A stretch of DNA of 29,987 bases from an uncultured Clostridium sp. (GCA_900549235.1 URNT01000036.1:1-29987); one strand, 5' to 3'. Positions 17,318 through 25,088 are shown, counted from the stretch's first letter. The notes: generated by a model from the letters alone, not told the origin. Numbers and translations: made by a program.

Positions 17318-17422
17318 GATAAAAGGCCTCCTAATGATTTATTATTTTATCATAGAAGACCTTTTAAATCTTTATTTACAAAAAAACTTTCATAGACTCG
17401 AAATCCATGAGGGTTCTGCAAT

Positions 17423-18379
17423 TCAGAACTGCACAATATCCTTGATCTCTTCTGCCCGCTCCACTGCTTCTGCAATGAGCACAGGGCCTTCTCCGTGGTA
17501 GTCTTTCTGGTATTCTACCCCTACCTTTGCCCGGACCTTGACCCACTGCTTTGTTTTGTAGTTTTCTGCGTCGGGCCATTTGCACATGAAGCCCAGGAAG
17601 GTCATGTCTGCCTCACAGCAGGTCATGGCCATACGTCCCGGTACAAACTGGCCTTTGGGGAATTTGGGGGATTTAAGTACCATGGCGGTAAACTCCACCA
17701 CCTTATCCTTATAGCGCTCCGGCTGATCCATACAGTCAATGTACCAGATGCCGTAATCCTCCGGCCTGATCCGGATCACCTCCGCGTTTATATCGTAGGG
17801 AAGATCCTCCTCCAGGGTGGCCTGCTCGATCTCGCCGCCGGCATCCTCCAGTACGATCTCGCTGTTGCGGCTCATGGCCCGGATGGTGCGCCGATAAGCC
17901 GTAAGCTTTTCGTCTGGAATATCATCACAGCGATTTACGATCACAAGCTCAGATTCACGGAGCATGGCTCCAAGGAGGGGCTTCATATTCTGTACATACA
18001 GCTCAAAGGTGGAGCCGTCGATAATGGTGATCTGCTGGTACACCGTCCAGTCCTCAGGAAGCTTTAAATCATCCTGGTTCCACATTCCGTTCCACTCCAG
18101 GATCACACGCTCCGGGCGGTACATTACCTCCAGCTCATTAAGATACTGAGGAGTCAGCTTTTCAAACTCGTCCACATATACCACAGCGGTCCGGTTTTTC
18201 TTCAGCTTTTTCTCGTCATATTCTGTATCCCCTTCCTCACATACGATCAGAAGGGTCTTTCCCTCTGCCTTAAAATAGTCCTGATCCATGGTAAATTCCA
18301 GAAACTGGGTCTTGCCTGCCTCTAAAAAGCCGTTGATCAGGAACAGAGGCATTACATTGTCATCCATCTCATATGCCAT
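17423..18379 (-). CDS. COG0523/CobW-like GTPase domain fused to a DUF1980-type C-terminal domain
   Basis: A 318-residue cytoplasmic protein. The N-terminal half has a P-loop (GFLEAGKT, 17-24), a switch-like region and an NRCD motif in the place of the NKxD guanine motif, as in CobW-type G3E GTPases. It lacks the CxCC metal motif found in the gene upstream. Residues 211-318 resemble the C-terminal domain of YcgQ/TIGR03943 (DUF1980) proteins: IWYIDCMDQPERYKDKVVEF, then the cysteine pair in MTCCEAD (254-255) and a beta-rich end. YcgQ-type proteins are known neighbours of zinc-responsive genes in Bacillus. The gene follows the first GTPase by 12 bases (GAGG, 8-base spacing). Probably a partner in zinc handling; its exact role is unknown. 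Confidence 0.75.
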   Translation of the reverse strand: MAYEMDDNVMPLFLINGFLEAGKTQFLEFTMDQDYFKAEGKTLLIVCEEGDTEYDEKKLKKNRTAVVYVDEFEKLTPQYLNELEVMYRPERVILEWNGMWNQDDLKLPEDWTVYQQITIIDGSTFELYVQNMKPLLGAMLRESELVIVNRCDDIPDEKLTAYRRTIRAMSRNSEIVLEDAGGEIEQATLEEDLPYDINAEVIRIRPEDYGIWYIDCMDQPERYKDKVVEFTAMVLKSPKFPKGQFVPGRMAMTCCEADMTFLGFMCKWPDAENYKTKQWVKVRAKVGVEYQKDYHGEGPVLIAEAVERAEEIKDIVQF

Positions 18380-18391
18380 GTTATCTACCTC

Positions 18392-19576
18392 TTAGCCTCT
18401 TCCGAATACACGGTTGAGTTCTTCTTCCTTTAAGCTGGCGCCAATGACGCATACCTTGCCGGTATAATCCGGCCTTCCCCCGCGGATCTCATACTGCTCT
18501 GGAACAAGGTCAAAATACAGCCACTCTCCCGGATTCTCTGTAGGAAGCATTCCCTTTGCGCGCAGAACCTCGCCAAATTCCTTTGTTTCAGCTAACCGCT
18601 TCAGTACATCCTCCAGCTGCTCCCTGGTCACAGGTATAATGGTTTCCATACCCCAGCTGGTGAAGACCTCGTCCGCATGGTGGTGATGGTGGTCATGATC
18701 GTGGCAGCCGCAGGTGCAGTCCTCACCGTGCTCATGGTGGTGGTCGTGGTCATGGCACCCGCAGTCCTCACCATGCTCATGCCCATGGCACCCGCAGTCC
18801 TCACCATGCTCATGATGGTGCTCATGCTCGTGACACCCGCAGCCCTCACCATGCTCATGATGATGTTCATGCCCATGACACCCGCAGCCCTCGCCATGGT
18901 GGTGCTCATGATGATGCTCATGCTCCTCCTCATGTCTGCGGCTCTCTCTCACCTCTGCCATCAGATCCTCCAGCATGGAATCCTTCTTCTCGATGATCTC
19001 CAGAAGCTGTCTGCCCTCAAGCTGGTCAGCCGACGTGGTAATGATCACTGCCTTTTCATTTTTCTCACGGATCATCTCCACATCCTTCTGGATCTTTGCC
19101 GCATCTGTAATATCGGTACGGCTGAGGACAATGGTTCCCGCATGTTCGATCTGGTTGTTGAAAAATTCGCCGAAGTTCTTCATATACATCTTACACTTGG
19201 CGGCGTCTACAATGGTTACTGCGCTGTTAAGCTGTACATCCATATCTGCAGATACGTCCACCACAGCCTTTATCACATCCGACAGCTTCCCAACGCCGGA
19301 GGGCTCGATAATAATACGGTCCGGGCTGTACTTTGTCAGCACCTCTGCCAGAGATTTTCCAAAATCTCCCACCAGAGAGCAGCAGATGCAGCCGGAATTC
19401 ATCTCACGGATCTCGATCCCAGCATCCTTCAGAAAACCGCCGTCAATACCGATCTCTCCAAATTCATTTTCAATCAGCACCACCTGCTCGCCGGAGATCG
19501 CCTCCTGCAGCAGCTTTTTAATAAAGGTTGTCTTTCCTGCGCCTAAAAAGCCGGAAATAATATCAATTTTTGTCAT
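18392..19576 (-). CDS. COG0523 (CobW/YciC/ZigA-type) metal-handling GTPase with His/Cys repeat region
   Basis: A 394-residue G3E-family GTPase thought to deliver metal, probably zinc, to client proteins. Visible parts are Walker A GFLGAGKTT (9-17), the metal motif CICC (63-66), EPSG (91-94), the guanine motif SRTD (152-155), and a CobW C-terminal domain (about 303-394, starting VFTSWGMETIIPVTREQLE). Between the two domains, residues 217-300 are a tandem array of CGCHxHEHHHEHGE-like units, an exceptionally rich metal-binding linker. It is followed 12 bases later by a second COG0523-like GTPase. A promoter candidate with a TTGACA box lies in the 104-bp gap before it. Nearness to znuABC supports a zinc-limitation role. 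COG0523 specificity for zinc rather than cobalt or iron is an inference. Confidence 0.9.
   Translation of the reverse strand: MTKIDIISGFLGAGKTTFIKKLLQEAISGEQVVLIENEFGEIGIDGGFLKDAGIEIREMNSGCICCSLVGDFGKSLAEVLTKYSPDRIIIEPSGVGKLSDVIKAVVDVSADMDVQLNSAVTIVDAAKCKMYMKNFGEFFNNQIEHAGTIVLSRTDITDAAKIQKDVEMIREKNEKAVIITTSADQLEGRQLLEIIEKKDSMLEDLMAEVRESRRHEEEHEHHHEHHHGEGCGCHGHEHHHEHGEGCGCHEHEHHHEHGEDCGCHGHEHGEDCGCHDHDHHHEHGEDCTCGCHDHDHHHHHADEVFTSWGMETIIPVTREQLEDVLKRLAETKEFGEVLRAKGMLPTENPGEWLYFDLVPEQYEIRGGRPDYTGKVCVIGASLKEEELNRVFGRG
18677..18928 (-). repeat. Tandem repeats encoding a His/Cys-rich metal-binding linker
   Basis: Five imperfect copies of a unit of about 33-45 bp encode CGCH followed by His/Asp/Glu-rich residues inside the COG0523 GTPase. 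Copies differ in length in multiples of three, consistent with repeat expansion or contraction that keeps the reading frame. Confidence 0.8.
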
Positions 19577-19647
19577 ATCTGCTATCCTTCTTTCATCTTT
19601 ACCTTAACCGGGACACACCTGTCCCAAAACCTTCCTGTCAATCCATT

Positions 19648-19676
19648 ATTTTGGCACAACCGCAGCCCAATGTCAA
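19648..19676 (-). promoter_or_regulatory. Candidate promoter for the COG0523 GTPase genes
   Basis: On the minus strand a perfect TTGACA (19676-19671) is separated by 17 bases from CAAAAT (19653-19648, 4 of 6 consensus matches). It lies in the 104-bp gap after the KtrA-like gene and before the first GTPase. A 6-bp perfect stem (GGGACA/TGTCCC, 19610-19625) lies downstream in the leader and may bind a regulator or fold in the RNA. Confidence 0.5.
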
Positions 19677-19680
19677 GCGC

Positions 19681-20337
19681 CTACCGCAGCTTGCGCAGGA
19701 TCTTCTCCCCATCCTCCTGCTTTCCAATCACCATCAGATGGATTCCCTCCCGGATCACATAGTCCGCCTCAGGCACAAAACGCAGCTGTCCGTCACTGGT
19801 TTTTATGGCCGCCACAGAAATGCCGTAGACCTGGCGGATATTCAGCTCCCTGATACTCTTTCCCACCCAGCTTTTTAGGGGAATGATCTCATACATAGCA
19901 AAGCCGTCCGACAGCTCGGTATAATCAAACACATGGTTTGCGCTGTAGCGAACCGCCGCTTTTTCTGCCGCGTCCCGGTCAGGATACACCACCTCGTCGG
20001 CGCCATTTTTCAGGAGAAGGCGGGCGTGAATATCCCGGTTTGCCTTGCTGATCACATAATTGGCCCCCATTTCCCTGATAAGGCTGGTCACCTCCAGACT
20101 GTTCTGGAAATTATTTCCAATGCATACAAAGCAGAGATCAAAATTTCCGATCCCAAGGCTTTTTAAAACCGCCTCATTGGTACAGTCACCGATCTTGGCG
20201 CTGACTGTAAAGGGAAGCACCGGCTCTAAGCGCTCCTCTGAAAGATCCACCGCCATGACCTGATTGCCATGCTCCGCCAGATTCCGGCAGAGATGCTGTC
20301 CAAAACGACCCATACCGATTACAAGTATTGATTTCAT
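19681..20337 (-). CDS. KtrA/TrkA-family potassium-channel gating protein
   Basis: A 218-residue cytoplasmic RCK protein, predicted to form a ring that gates the potassium transporter encoded directly upstream. The N-terminal RCK_N/Rossmann domain has GMGRFG (8-13) and the acidic ribose-binding end of strand two (VMAVDLSEERL); KANRDIHARLLLKNGADEVVYPD is the family's standard segment. A TrkA_C domain follows (about 140-218, ending in IHLMVIGKQEDGEKILRKL). The length fits Ktr-type single-RCK proteins rather than the doubled E. coli TrkA. It starts 11 bases after the channel gene's stop, with AAGGGAG close to the ATG. In known relatives nucleotide or cyclic di-AMP binding controls gating; which applies here is not visible. 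Confidence 0.92.
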   Translation of the reverse strand: MKSILVIGMGRFGQHLCRNLAEHGNQVMAVDLSEERLEPVLPFTVSAKIGDCTNEAVLKSLGIGNFDLCFVCIGNNFQNSLEVTSLIREMGANYVISKANRDIHARLLLKNGADEVVYPDRDAAEKAAVRYSANHVFDYTELSDGFAMYEIIPLKSWVGKSIRELNIRQVYGISVAAIKTSDGQLRFVPEADYVIREGIHLMVIGKQEDGEKILRKLR

Positions 20338-20348
20338 ATGCTCCCTTT

Positions 20349-21707
20349 CTACCCTATGGTGATCCGTTCCTCCGGAAGCTGTACATGAGGCTTTACAGAG
20401 GAATGGATAAATGCCAGCGCAAAGGACAGGCTTCCGATCCGTCCGCAGTACATGAGAAGAATCAGGATCAGCCTGGAGGCCGTATTCAGGCTCCTTGTAA
20501 TGCCGGTGCTCATGCCTGCGGTTCCTATGGCGGAGCAGGTTTCAAAAAGCACCTCCGACAACGGCAGGGCCTGAAGGGCCATAATGGCCACTGTAGCTGT
20601 CAGCATCAGACACAGGTTAATGGTGAGGATACAGGCAGACTGCCGGATGGCCTCCTCCTGAAGGCGCCTTCCAAAGAGCTCCACCCCAAAGCTCCGGCGC
20701 ACGTTGGAATGGACACAGAGCAGGAGCACCGCCAGGGTGGTGGTTTTGATCCCGCCTGCCGTAGAGCCGGGACTGCCTCCAATAAACATAAGAATGGAAG
20801 TAAGAAGCCGGCTTCCCTGACTGAGAGCCGCCGTATCTACACTGTTAAAACCGGCTGTCCTTGGAGTCACCGCGCTGAAAAAGCAGGCAAGAAATGTTTC
20901 AGCTGGCGTCATCTCCGCAAACAGCCCGCCAGCCTCCAGCAGATAAAACAAAAGCGTCCCTCCTCCGATCAGAAACCCAGTGGTTACAAGGACCATTTTT
21001 GTATGGAGAAGATACCGCCGGATGTGCAGCCCATGCTCCCAGATGTCCTCCCATACGATAAAGCCGATGCCGCCGATCATAGCCAGCAGGGAAATGGTCA
21101 GGATGACCAGCCAGTCTCCCCTGTAGCTGCAGAGAGAATGATAAGGCTCCTCCTGTCCAAAGAGGTCAAAGCCTGCGTTGCAGAAGGCGGAAACTGAGTG
21201 AAAGATGCTGTACCACAGTCCCTGCCATAAACCAAATCTGGGGATGAAACGGATGGAAAGAAAGACGGCTCCTGCTCCCTCAAATACAGCCGTTCCCAGG
21301 ATGATCCGCCTGGCCAGCCGTACCATGCCGCCGATCTGCAGGGTATTTACACTTTCCTGCATCAGCCCTCTCTCCCTGAGTCCGATCCTTCTGCGCAGGA
21401 GCACCGACAGGAAAATGCCGATGGTAATAAAGCCCAGTCCTCCTAACTGGATCATCCCCAGGATGCAGGCCTGTCCCGCCAGGCTCCACTGGGTCCAGGT
21501 ATCCGCCACCACAAGGCCGGTGACACAGGAGGCGCTGACTGCGGTAAAGAGGCAGTTAAAAAAGGGCTCCCTCTGTCCGTCCCTGCTGGCTGCAGGAAGG
21601 GTGAGAAGCAGTGCGCCCGCCATAATGATCACAAAAAACCCCAGAGCGATCAACTGGGTCTGTGACAGCTGCCTGTGCTTTTTCCTGCCTTTCATCTCTC
21701 CATCCAT
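20349..21707 (-). CDS. KtrB/TrkH-family potassium uptake channel
   Basis: A 452-residue integral membrane protein of the SKT (Trk/Ktr/HKT) superfamily, importing potassium, probably with sodium coupling or by membrane potential. The four pore repeats are recognisable from their selectivity-filter segments: SASCVTGL, SAFCNAGF, TPRTAGFN and SAIGTAGM, each with the conserved glycine. Multiple hydrophobic segments span the protein. The length is typical of KtrB-type subunits. It begins six bases after the ABC permease gene and is followed by its regulatory subunit. The position within a zinc-uptake operon is unusual. The start at 21707 has AGAGG about 10 bases upstream; an alternative ATG four codons later cannot be excluded. 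Confidence 0.92.
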   Translation of the reverse strand: MDGEMKGRKKHRQLSQTQLIALGFFVIIMAGALLLTLPAASRDGQREPFFNCLFTAVSASCVTGLVVADTWTQWSLAGQACILGMIQLGGLGFITIGIFLSVLLRRRIGLRERGLMQESVNTLQIGGMVRLARRIILGTAVFEGAGAVFLSIRFIPRFGLWQGLWYSIFHSVSAFCNAGFDLFGQEEPYHSLCSYRGDWLVILTISLLAMIGGIGFIVWEDIWEHGLHIRRYLLHTKMVLVTTGFLIGGGTLLFYLLEAGGLFAEMTPAETFLACFFSAVTPRTAGFNSVDTAALSQGSRLLTSILMFIGGSPGSTAGGIKTTTLAVLLLCVHSNVRRSFGVELFGRRLQEEAIRQSACILTINLCLMLTATVAIMALQALPLSEVLFETCSAIGTAGMSTGITRSLNTASRLILILLMYCGRIGSLSFALAFIHSSVKPHVQLPEERITIG

Positions 21708-21713
21708 GTTTTT

Positions 21714-22535
21714 CTAGCCTCTGCGCTTTCCAAGAGACTGCCACGCCATAAACAGCAGAAAGGCAGCCAGATCCACCACCACCACACTGGCTCCTGCCGG
21801 CGTGGAAAGCTGATAGGACATAACCATGCCGATAAAAAAGCAGACCACAGACAGGATCCCGGAAGAAAGGATCACGCCCCGGAAGCTCTTAAACACCCGC
21901 ATGGAAGTGAGGCAGGGGAAAATGATCAGGCTGGAGATCAGCATGGCTCCCATCATCCGCATTCCCAGCACAATGGTTACGGCTGTAAGCACAGCGATCA
22001 CCGTATTATAGAGCCCTACATTCACCCCGGTTGCCTTGGCAAAATTTTCATCAAAAGTAACGGCAAAAATTTTGTTGTAGCACAGAAGAAACATCCCCAG
22101 CACCACCAGACACAGAATCACGCTTAAGATCACGTCCTCCCGGCTCATAGCCAGGATACTGCCGAACATATAGCTGCTGACATCTGTGGTCATCCCTGTG
22201 GTAAGGGAGGTGACGATGATACCAAAGGCCAGGGCGCTGGCTGAGATCACCGCAATGGCCGCATCACTTTTGATCCGGCTGTTTTCCGTAATCCGAAGGA
22301 GGAAAAATGCCGCCACAATCACCACCGGAATGGACACCTTAAGCGGGGACCAGCCCAGAGCAAGGGCAACAGACAGGGCTCCGAAGGATACATGGGATAG
22401 GCCGTCCCCAATCATGGAATACCGCTTTAATACAAGGCTTACTCCTAGAAGGGAGGCGCACAGAGACACCAGCATTCCTCCTAACAGGGCCCGTACCAGA
22501 AATGGATACGAAAGCATTTCAGCAATAATGTTCAT
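21714..22535 (-). CDS. znuB: Zinc/manganese-type ABC transporter permease
   Basis: The membrane subunit (273 residues) of an ABC-3 family metal importer. It has about eight hydrophobic segments and the family landmarks LVLKRYSMIGDGLSHVSFG (early cytoplasmic loop) and SLIIFPCLTS near the C-terminus. The start is placed at 22535 because GGAGAG precedes it at normal spacing; a reading from 22613 would lie deep in the ATPase gene. With this start it overlaps the ATPase gene by 17 bases, a sign of translational coupling. The partners are the ATPase and the His-rich binding protein encoded upstream. Zinc is the likely substrate because the binding protein carries a His-rich loop. Confidence 0.9.
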   Translation of the reverse strand: MNIIAEMLSYPFLVRALLGGMLVSLCASLLGVSLVLKRYSMIGDGLSHVSFGALSVALALGWSPLKVSIPVVIVAAFFLLRITENSRIKSDAAIAVISASALAFGIIVTSLTTGMTTDVSSYMFGSILAMSREDVILSVILCLVVLGMFLLCYNKIFAVTFDENFAKATGVNVGLYNTVIAVLTAVTIVLGMRMMGAMLISSLIIFPCLTSMRVFKSFRGVILSSGILSVVCFFIGMVMSYQLSTPAGASVVVVDLAAFLLFMAWQSLGKRRG

Positions 22536-23307
22536 GGCAGCACTCTCCTTTCTCCTCCCCAGCCGCCATATGGCAGCCTGCGGTGGGCTTACACTGTCCC
22601 TGTTCCTTTTCATGGAAAAAATGACCAGCAGCCCTGCTGTTCATATAGTCGTGGGCGGGGCCGTAAAAGAGGACCCGCTTCTGGAGATGGAGGATCTTAT
22701 TTGCTTCCTCCACTGCATTTCTCAGGTCATGGGAAACCATAAGGATGGCTACCTTATCCTCCCGATTCAGCCGCCGGAGCATGGCATAAAACTCCTGGAT
22801 GGCCATGGGGTCCAGTCCGGTGATGGGCTCATCCAGGATCAGAAGCTTTGTGGTAGCGCAGAGGGCCCTGGCGATCAGCACACGCTGCTGCTGGCCTCCG
22901 GAAAGCTCCCGGTAACACTGGTCCTTCAGGGGCGTTACTCCCAGCTTCTCCATATTGGCAGCCGCAATCTCCTTTTCTGCTCTGGAATAAAAGGGAAGAC
23001 TCCCTCTCCGGCTTAGACAGCCGCTTAAGACCACCTCCCCCACTGTGGCCGGAAAATCCTTCTGGGCAGCGGTCTGCTGAGGCAGATAGCCAATCCCTGT
23101 TTTCTTCAGGTCCTCCGCCACAAAAAGTTCCCCCGCAAGAGGCTTTATCAGCCCTAAAAGTCCCTTCATCAGCGTACTTTTTCCTGAACCATTTTCCCCC
23201 ACGATACACAGGTAATCTCCGGGATCCACCTGCATATTTACATCTACTACGGCATCCTGGTTCTCGTATCCGAAATCCACATGCCCGCATTTGATCAATG
23301 GTGTCAT
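22519..23307 (-). CDS. znuC: Zinc-type ABC transporter ATPase with a Cys/His-rich tail
   Basis: The ATP-hydrolysing subunit (262 residues) of the ABC-3 metal importer. Motifs are in the usual order: Walker A GENGSGKST (about 38-46), Q-loop near GYLPQQ, signature LSGGQQQR, Walker B LLILDEP, and the H-loop histidine in MVSHD. The core ends near residue 228. The last 34 residues are an extension with five cysteines and five histidines (for example QGQCKPTAGCH and ECCHEHYC), which a standard ZnuC lacks. The tail could bind the transported metal and adjust uptake, but this is inference. GAGG precedes the ATG, and the gene starts 30 bases after the binding-protein gene. Confidence 0.92.
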   Translation of the reverse strand: MTPLIKCGHVDFGYENQDAVVDVNMQVDPGDYLCIVGENGSGKSTLMKGLLGLIKPLAGELFVAEDLKKTGIGYLPQQTAAQKDFPATVGEVVLSGCLSRRGSLPFYSRAEKEIAAANMEKLGVTPLKDQCYRELSGGQQQRVLIARALCATTKLLILDEPITGLDPMAIQEFYAMLRRLNREDKVAILMVSHDLRNAVEEANKILHLQKRVLFYGPAHDYMNSRAAGHFFHEKEQGQCKPTAGCHMAAGEEKGECCHEHYC

Positions 23308-23337
23308 TCTTTTACCTCATTTTTATAGAATAGGGGC

Positions 23338-24348
23338 CTATTTAAGCCCCTGTCTCAGGCTCTCTGCATTCCTCTCCATCAGCTGGAGATAGGTAATGCC
23401 CTGGTCAAATTCCCGCCTGGTTACATTGTGGCAGGAGTGAAGGAGCAGGGGAACGGCCCCTGTTTCCTCCGCGATAATATCCGCCGTCCGATGGCTGGAA
23501 AGCTCCAGATAATAGACGGCCCCGATGTCATATTCACGGATCCGGTCGATCAGGTAGGCGATGGTCTTTGCGCTTGGCTCCGTATCGGTGCTGCAGCCTG
23601 AAAATGCCGCCCGGTAAGACAGCCCGTATTCCTCCGCGAAATACCGGAAGGGAAATTTATCCGCCACCACGATCATCCGGTGCCGGCCCTCCTCTGCCAC
23701 CTGGCGGAACTCCTGATCCAGCTTGACCAGTTCCTCCAGGTACAGATCCCTGCTGGTCTCAATATAGGCTGATTCCTCCGGCATCTCCTCTATAAGGGCC
23801 TGGCTGATGATTCTTACGATAGACATGGCATTGACCGGAGAGGTCCAGATATGCTCGTCATATTCGATGTCAAGCTCCTGGCCGTCAGCCTCATCAAACA
23901 CCGCCTGACCTTCATGGTCATGGTCATGGCCGTGAGCCTCCTCTCCATCCTCCATGCCCTCTACATGCTCCTCCTCCAGTACCTCTACCTCATTCATCAT
24001 GGTAAGAATCTTCATCTGGCTGGTATCCAGGGAGTCTAACACCCGCTCCACCCACTGCTCCATCCCGCCGCCGTTGCAGATCAGAATATCCGCCTCCTGA
24101 ATGGCGATCATATCCGCAGGGGTGGGCTCAAAGGAATGGCTGTCCATCCCGGCCGGCACCACCAGGGTCAGTTTCACCTTATCTCCAGCCACCTGGCGGA
24201 CAAAATCATAATAGGGGAAAATGGTGGTGACTACACTTGGTCTGTCATCCTCCTTTACAGGAGCCTGTTCCCGCTTCCCGCACCCAGGCAGGAGCAGGAG
24301 GCAGAAAAGAAGAACAAGCCCCAGTACCCTCCTGAGCTGTCTATGCAA
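23338..24348 (-). CDS. znuA: Zinc-binding lipoprotein of the ABC importer
   Basis: A 336-residue substrate-binding protein, lipid-anchored outside the membrane. The signal sequence ends in a lipobox with the acylated cysteine at position 23 (LLLLPGC). The cluster A-I (TroA-like) fold is indicated by FPYYDFVRQVAGDK, MDSHSFEPTPADM (metal ligand His71), DEHIWTSPVNA (His166) and ADKFPFRYFAEEYGL. In the last motif an Asp-Lys-Phe replaces the common His ligand, as I recall for a Lachnospiraceae/Clostridia subgroup. A mobile acidic/His-rich loop (about 128-146, GHDHDH) is the hallmark of zinc-specific members. The start codon overlaps the end of the HAD phosphatase gene by eight bases. Confidence 0.93.
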   Translation of the reverse strand: MHRQLRRVLGLVLLFCLLLLPGCGKREQAPVKEDDRPSVVTTIFPYYDFVRQVAGDKVKLTLVVPAGMDSHSFEPTPADMIAIQEADILICNGGGMEQWVERVLDSLDTSQMKILTMMNEVEVLEEEHVEGMEDGEEAHGHDHDHEGQAVFDEADGQELDIEYDEHIWTSPVNAMSIVRIISQALIEEMPEESAYIETSRDLYLEELVKLDQEFRQVAEEGRHRMIVVADKFPFRYFAEEYGLSYRAAFSGCSTDTEPSAKTIAYLIDRIREYDIGAVYYLELSSHRTADIIAEETGAVPLLLHSCHNVTRREFDQGITYLQLMERNAESLRQGLK

Positions 24349-25018
24349 TATGATTCACATCCTTTATCATTTTTATAACCTCCCATACAGAATCCGCTAC
24401 CAGCCTTGGGCAGAAGCTTTCCAGTTCCTCTCTGCCCCGAAATCCCCAGGTAACGCCTACCGCGTCCACTCCCGCGTTTTTCCCGGTCTCCATATCCGTA
24501 TTGGTATCGCCAAAATACAGGCACTCCTCTTTTTCTGCCCCAAATTCCCTTAAAATATCCCAGATACCGTCAGGGGCCGGCTTTTTCGCGATTCCCTCTG
24601 CCTCCCGCTCACCGTATACCGCGTCAAAGTATCCGTCTCCGAATATGCCATTTACATTGTCCAGAGTCCGCAAATGGGGCTTGTTTGAAAGAACGGCGAT
24701 CCGGATCCCCTGCTCCTTTAAAAAGGCCAGAAGCTCCCGGATGCCCTTATAGGCCTCCACCCGGTACATACAGCACTCCTTAAAGATCTCCTGGTACACC
24801 GTAAGAGACTCTTCATAATGGGCCAGTTCCTGATCCCCGCAGGCTTTTAAGGCCCGTTCCATAAGAACCCGATAGCCGTCTCCTACATATATTTTTGTAT
24901 CCTCCACGCTGATGGGGCCCAGCCCATAGCGGGCCAGAGTGTCATTGACTGCCTTCTGAATGGCATAGATTGAATTTACCAGTGTTCCGTCCAGATCAAA
25001 TATACAGCATTTATACAT
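24341..25018 (-). CDS. HAD-family hydrolase, phosphoglycolate-phosphatase-like
   Basis: A 225-residue cytoplasmic phosphatase. All HAD motifs are present: motif I FDLDGTLVNS with both catalytic aspartates, motif II VLSNKP, the motif III lysine in AKKPAPDG, and motif IV FGDTNTDMETGKNAG. A helical cap lies between motifs I and II. The start is placed at 25018 because AGGAGT precedes it; the longer reading from 25087 would start in the promoter region. It is the first gene of the zinc-uptake transcript and overlaps the start of znuA by eight bases. The substrate is uncertain: Gph-like and pyrophosphatase PpaX-like members have the same motifs. Confidence 0.9.
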   Translation of the reverse strand: MYKCCIFDLDGTLVNSIYAIQKAVNDTLARYGLGPISVEDTKIYVGDGYRVLMERALKACGDQELAHYEESLTVYQEIFKECCMYRVEAYKGIRELLAFLKEQGIRIAVLSNKPHLRTLDNVNGIFGDGYFDAVYGEREAEGIAKKPAPDGIWDILREFGAEKEECLYFGDTNTDMETGKNAGVDAVGVTWGFRGREELESFCPRLVADSVWEVIKMIKDVNHIA

Positions 25019-25055
25019 AGTTTCACTCCTTTCACAGATCCGTTTTTTGTTCCTG

Positions 25056-25088
25056 GAGCGTGTTTCAAACACACTCTGGTACATCATA
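25056..25088 (-). promoter_or_regulatory. Promoter of the zinc/potassium operon with palindromic operator
   Basis: On the minus strand an extended -10 (TGCTATGAT, TATGAT at 25088-25083) lies about 65 bases before the HAD gene; the -35 is weak (TGGTAA). Immediately downstream, over the expected transcription start, is a 21-bp palindrome (25056-25076, core GTGTTTCAAACAC) with one mismatched pair plus the central base. A repressor bound there would block initiation. The sequence does not resemble the TCGTAAT-type Zur box I know from Bacillus. Confidence 0.55.

Noticed and set aside
17413..17429. GTTCTG/CAGAAC hairpin at the stop of the second GTPase as a terminator
   Set aside because: The stem is only 6 bp, overlaps the stop codon, and the nearest T run is about 30 bases away.
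18677..19546. Long plus-strand open frame (289 codons) opposite the COG0523 GTPase
   Set aside because: It is the antisense of a clearly conserved gene; its Met/Val/Leu-rich low-complexity translation comes from reading the His-codon repeats backwards.
20328..21197. Plus-strand open frame of 289 codons opposite the potassium channel gene
   Set aside because: The translation is low-complexity and Gln/Lys/Gly-rich without motifs, while the opposite strand encodes a complete TrkH-family protein.
22186..23016. Plus-strand open frame opposite znuB/znuC
   Set aside because: It is the antisense of two well-supported ABC transporter genes, with no start signal.
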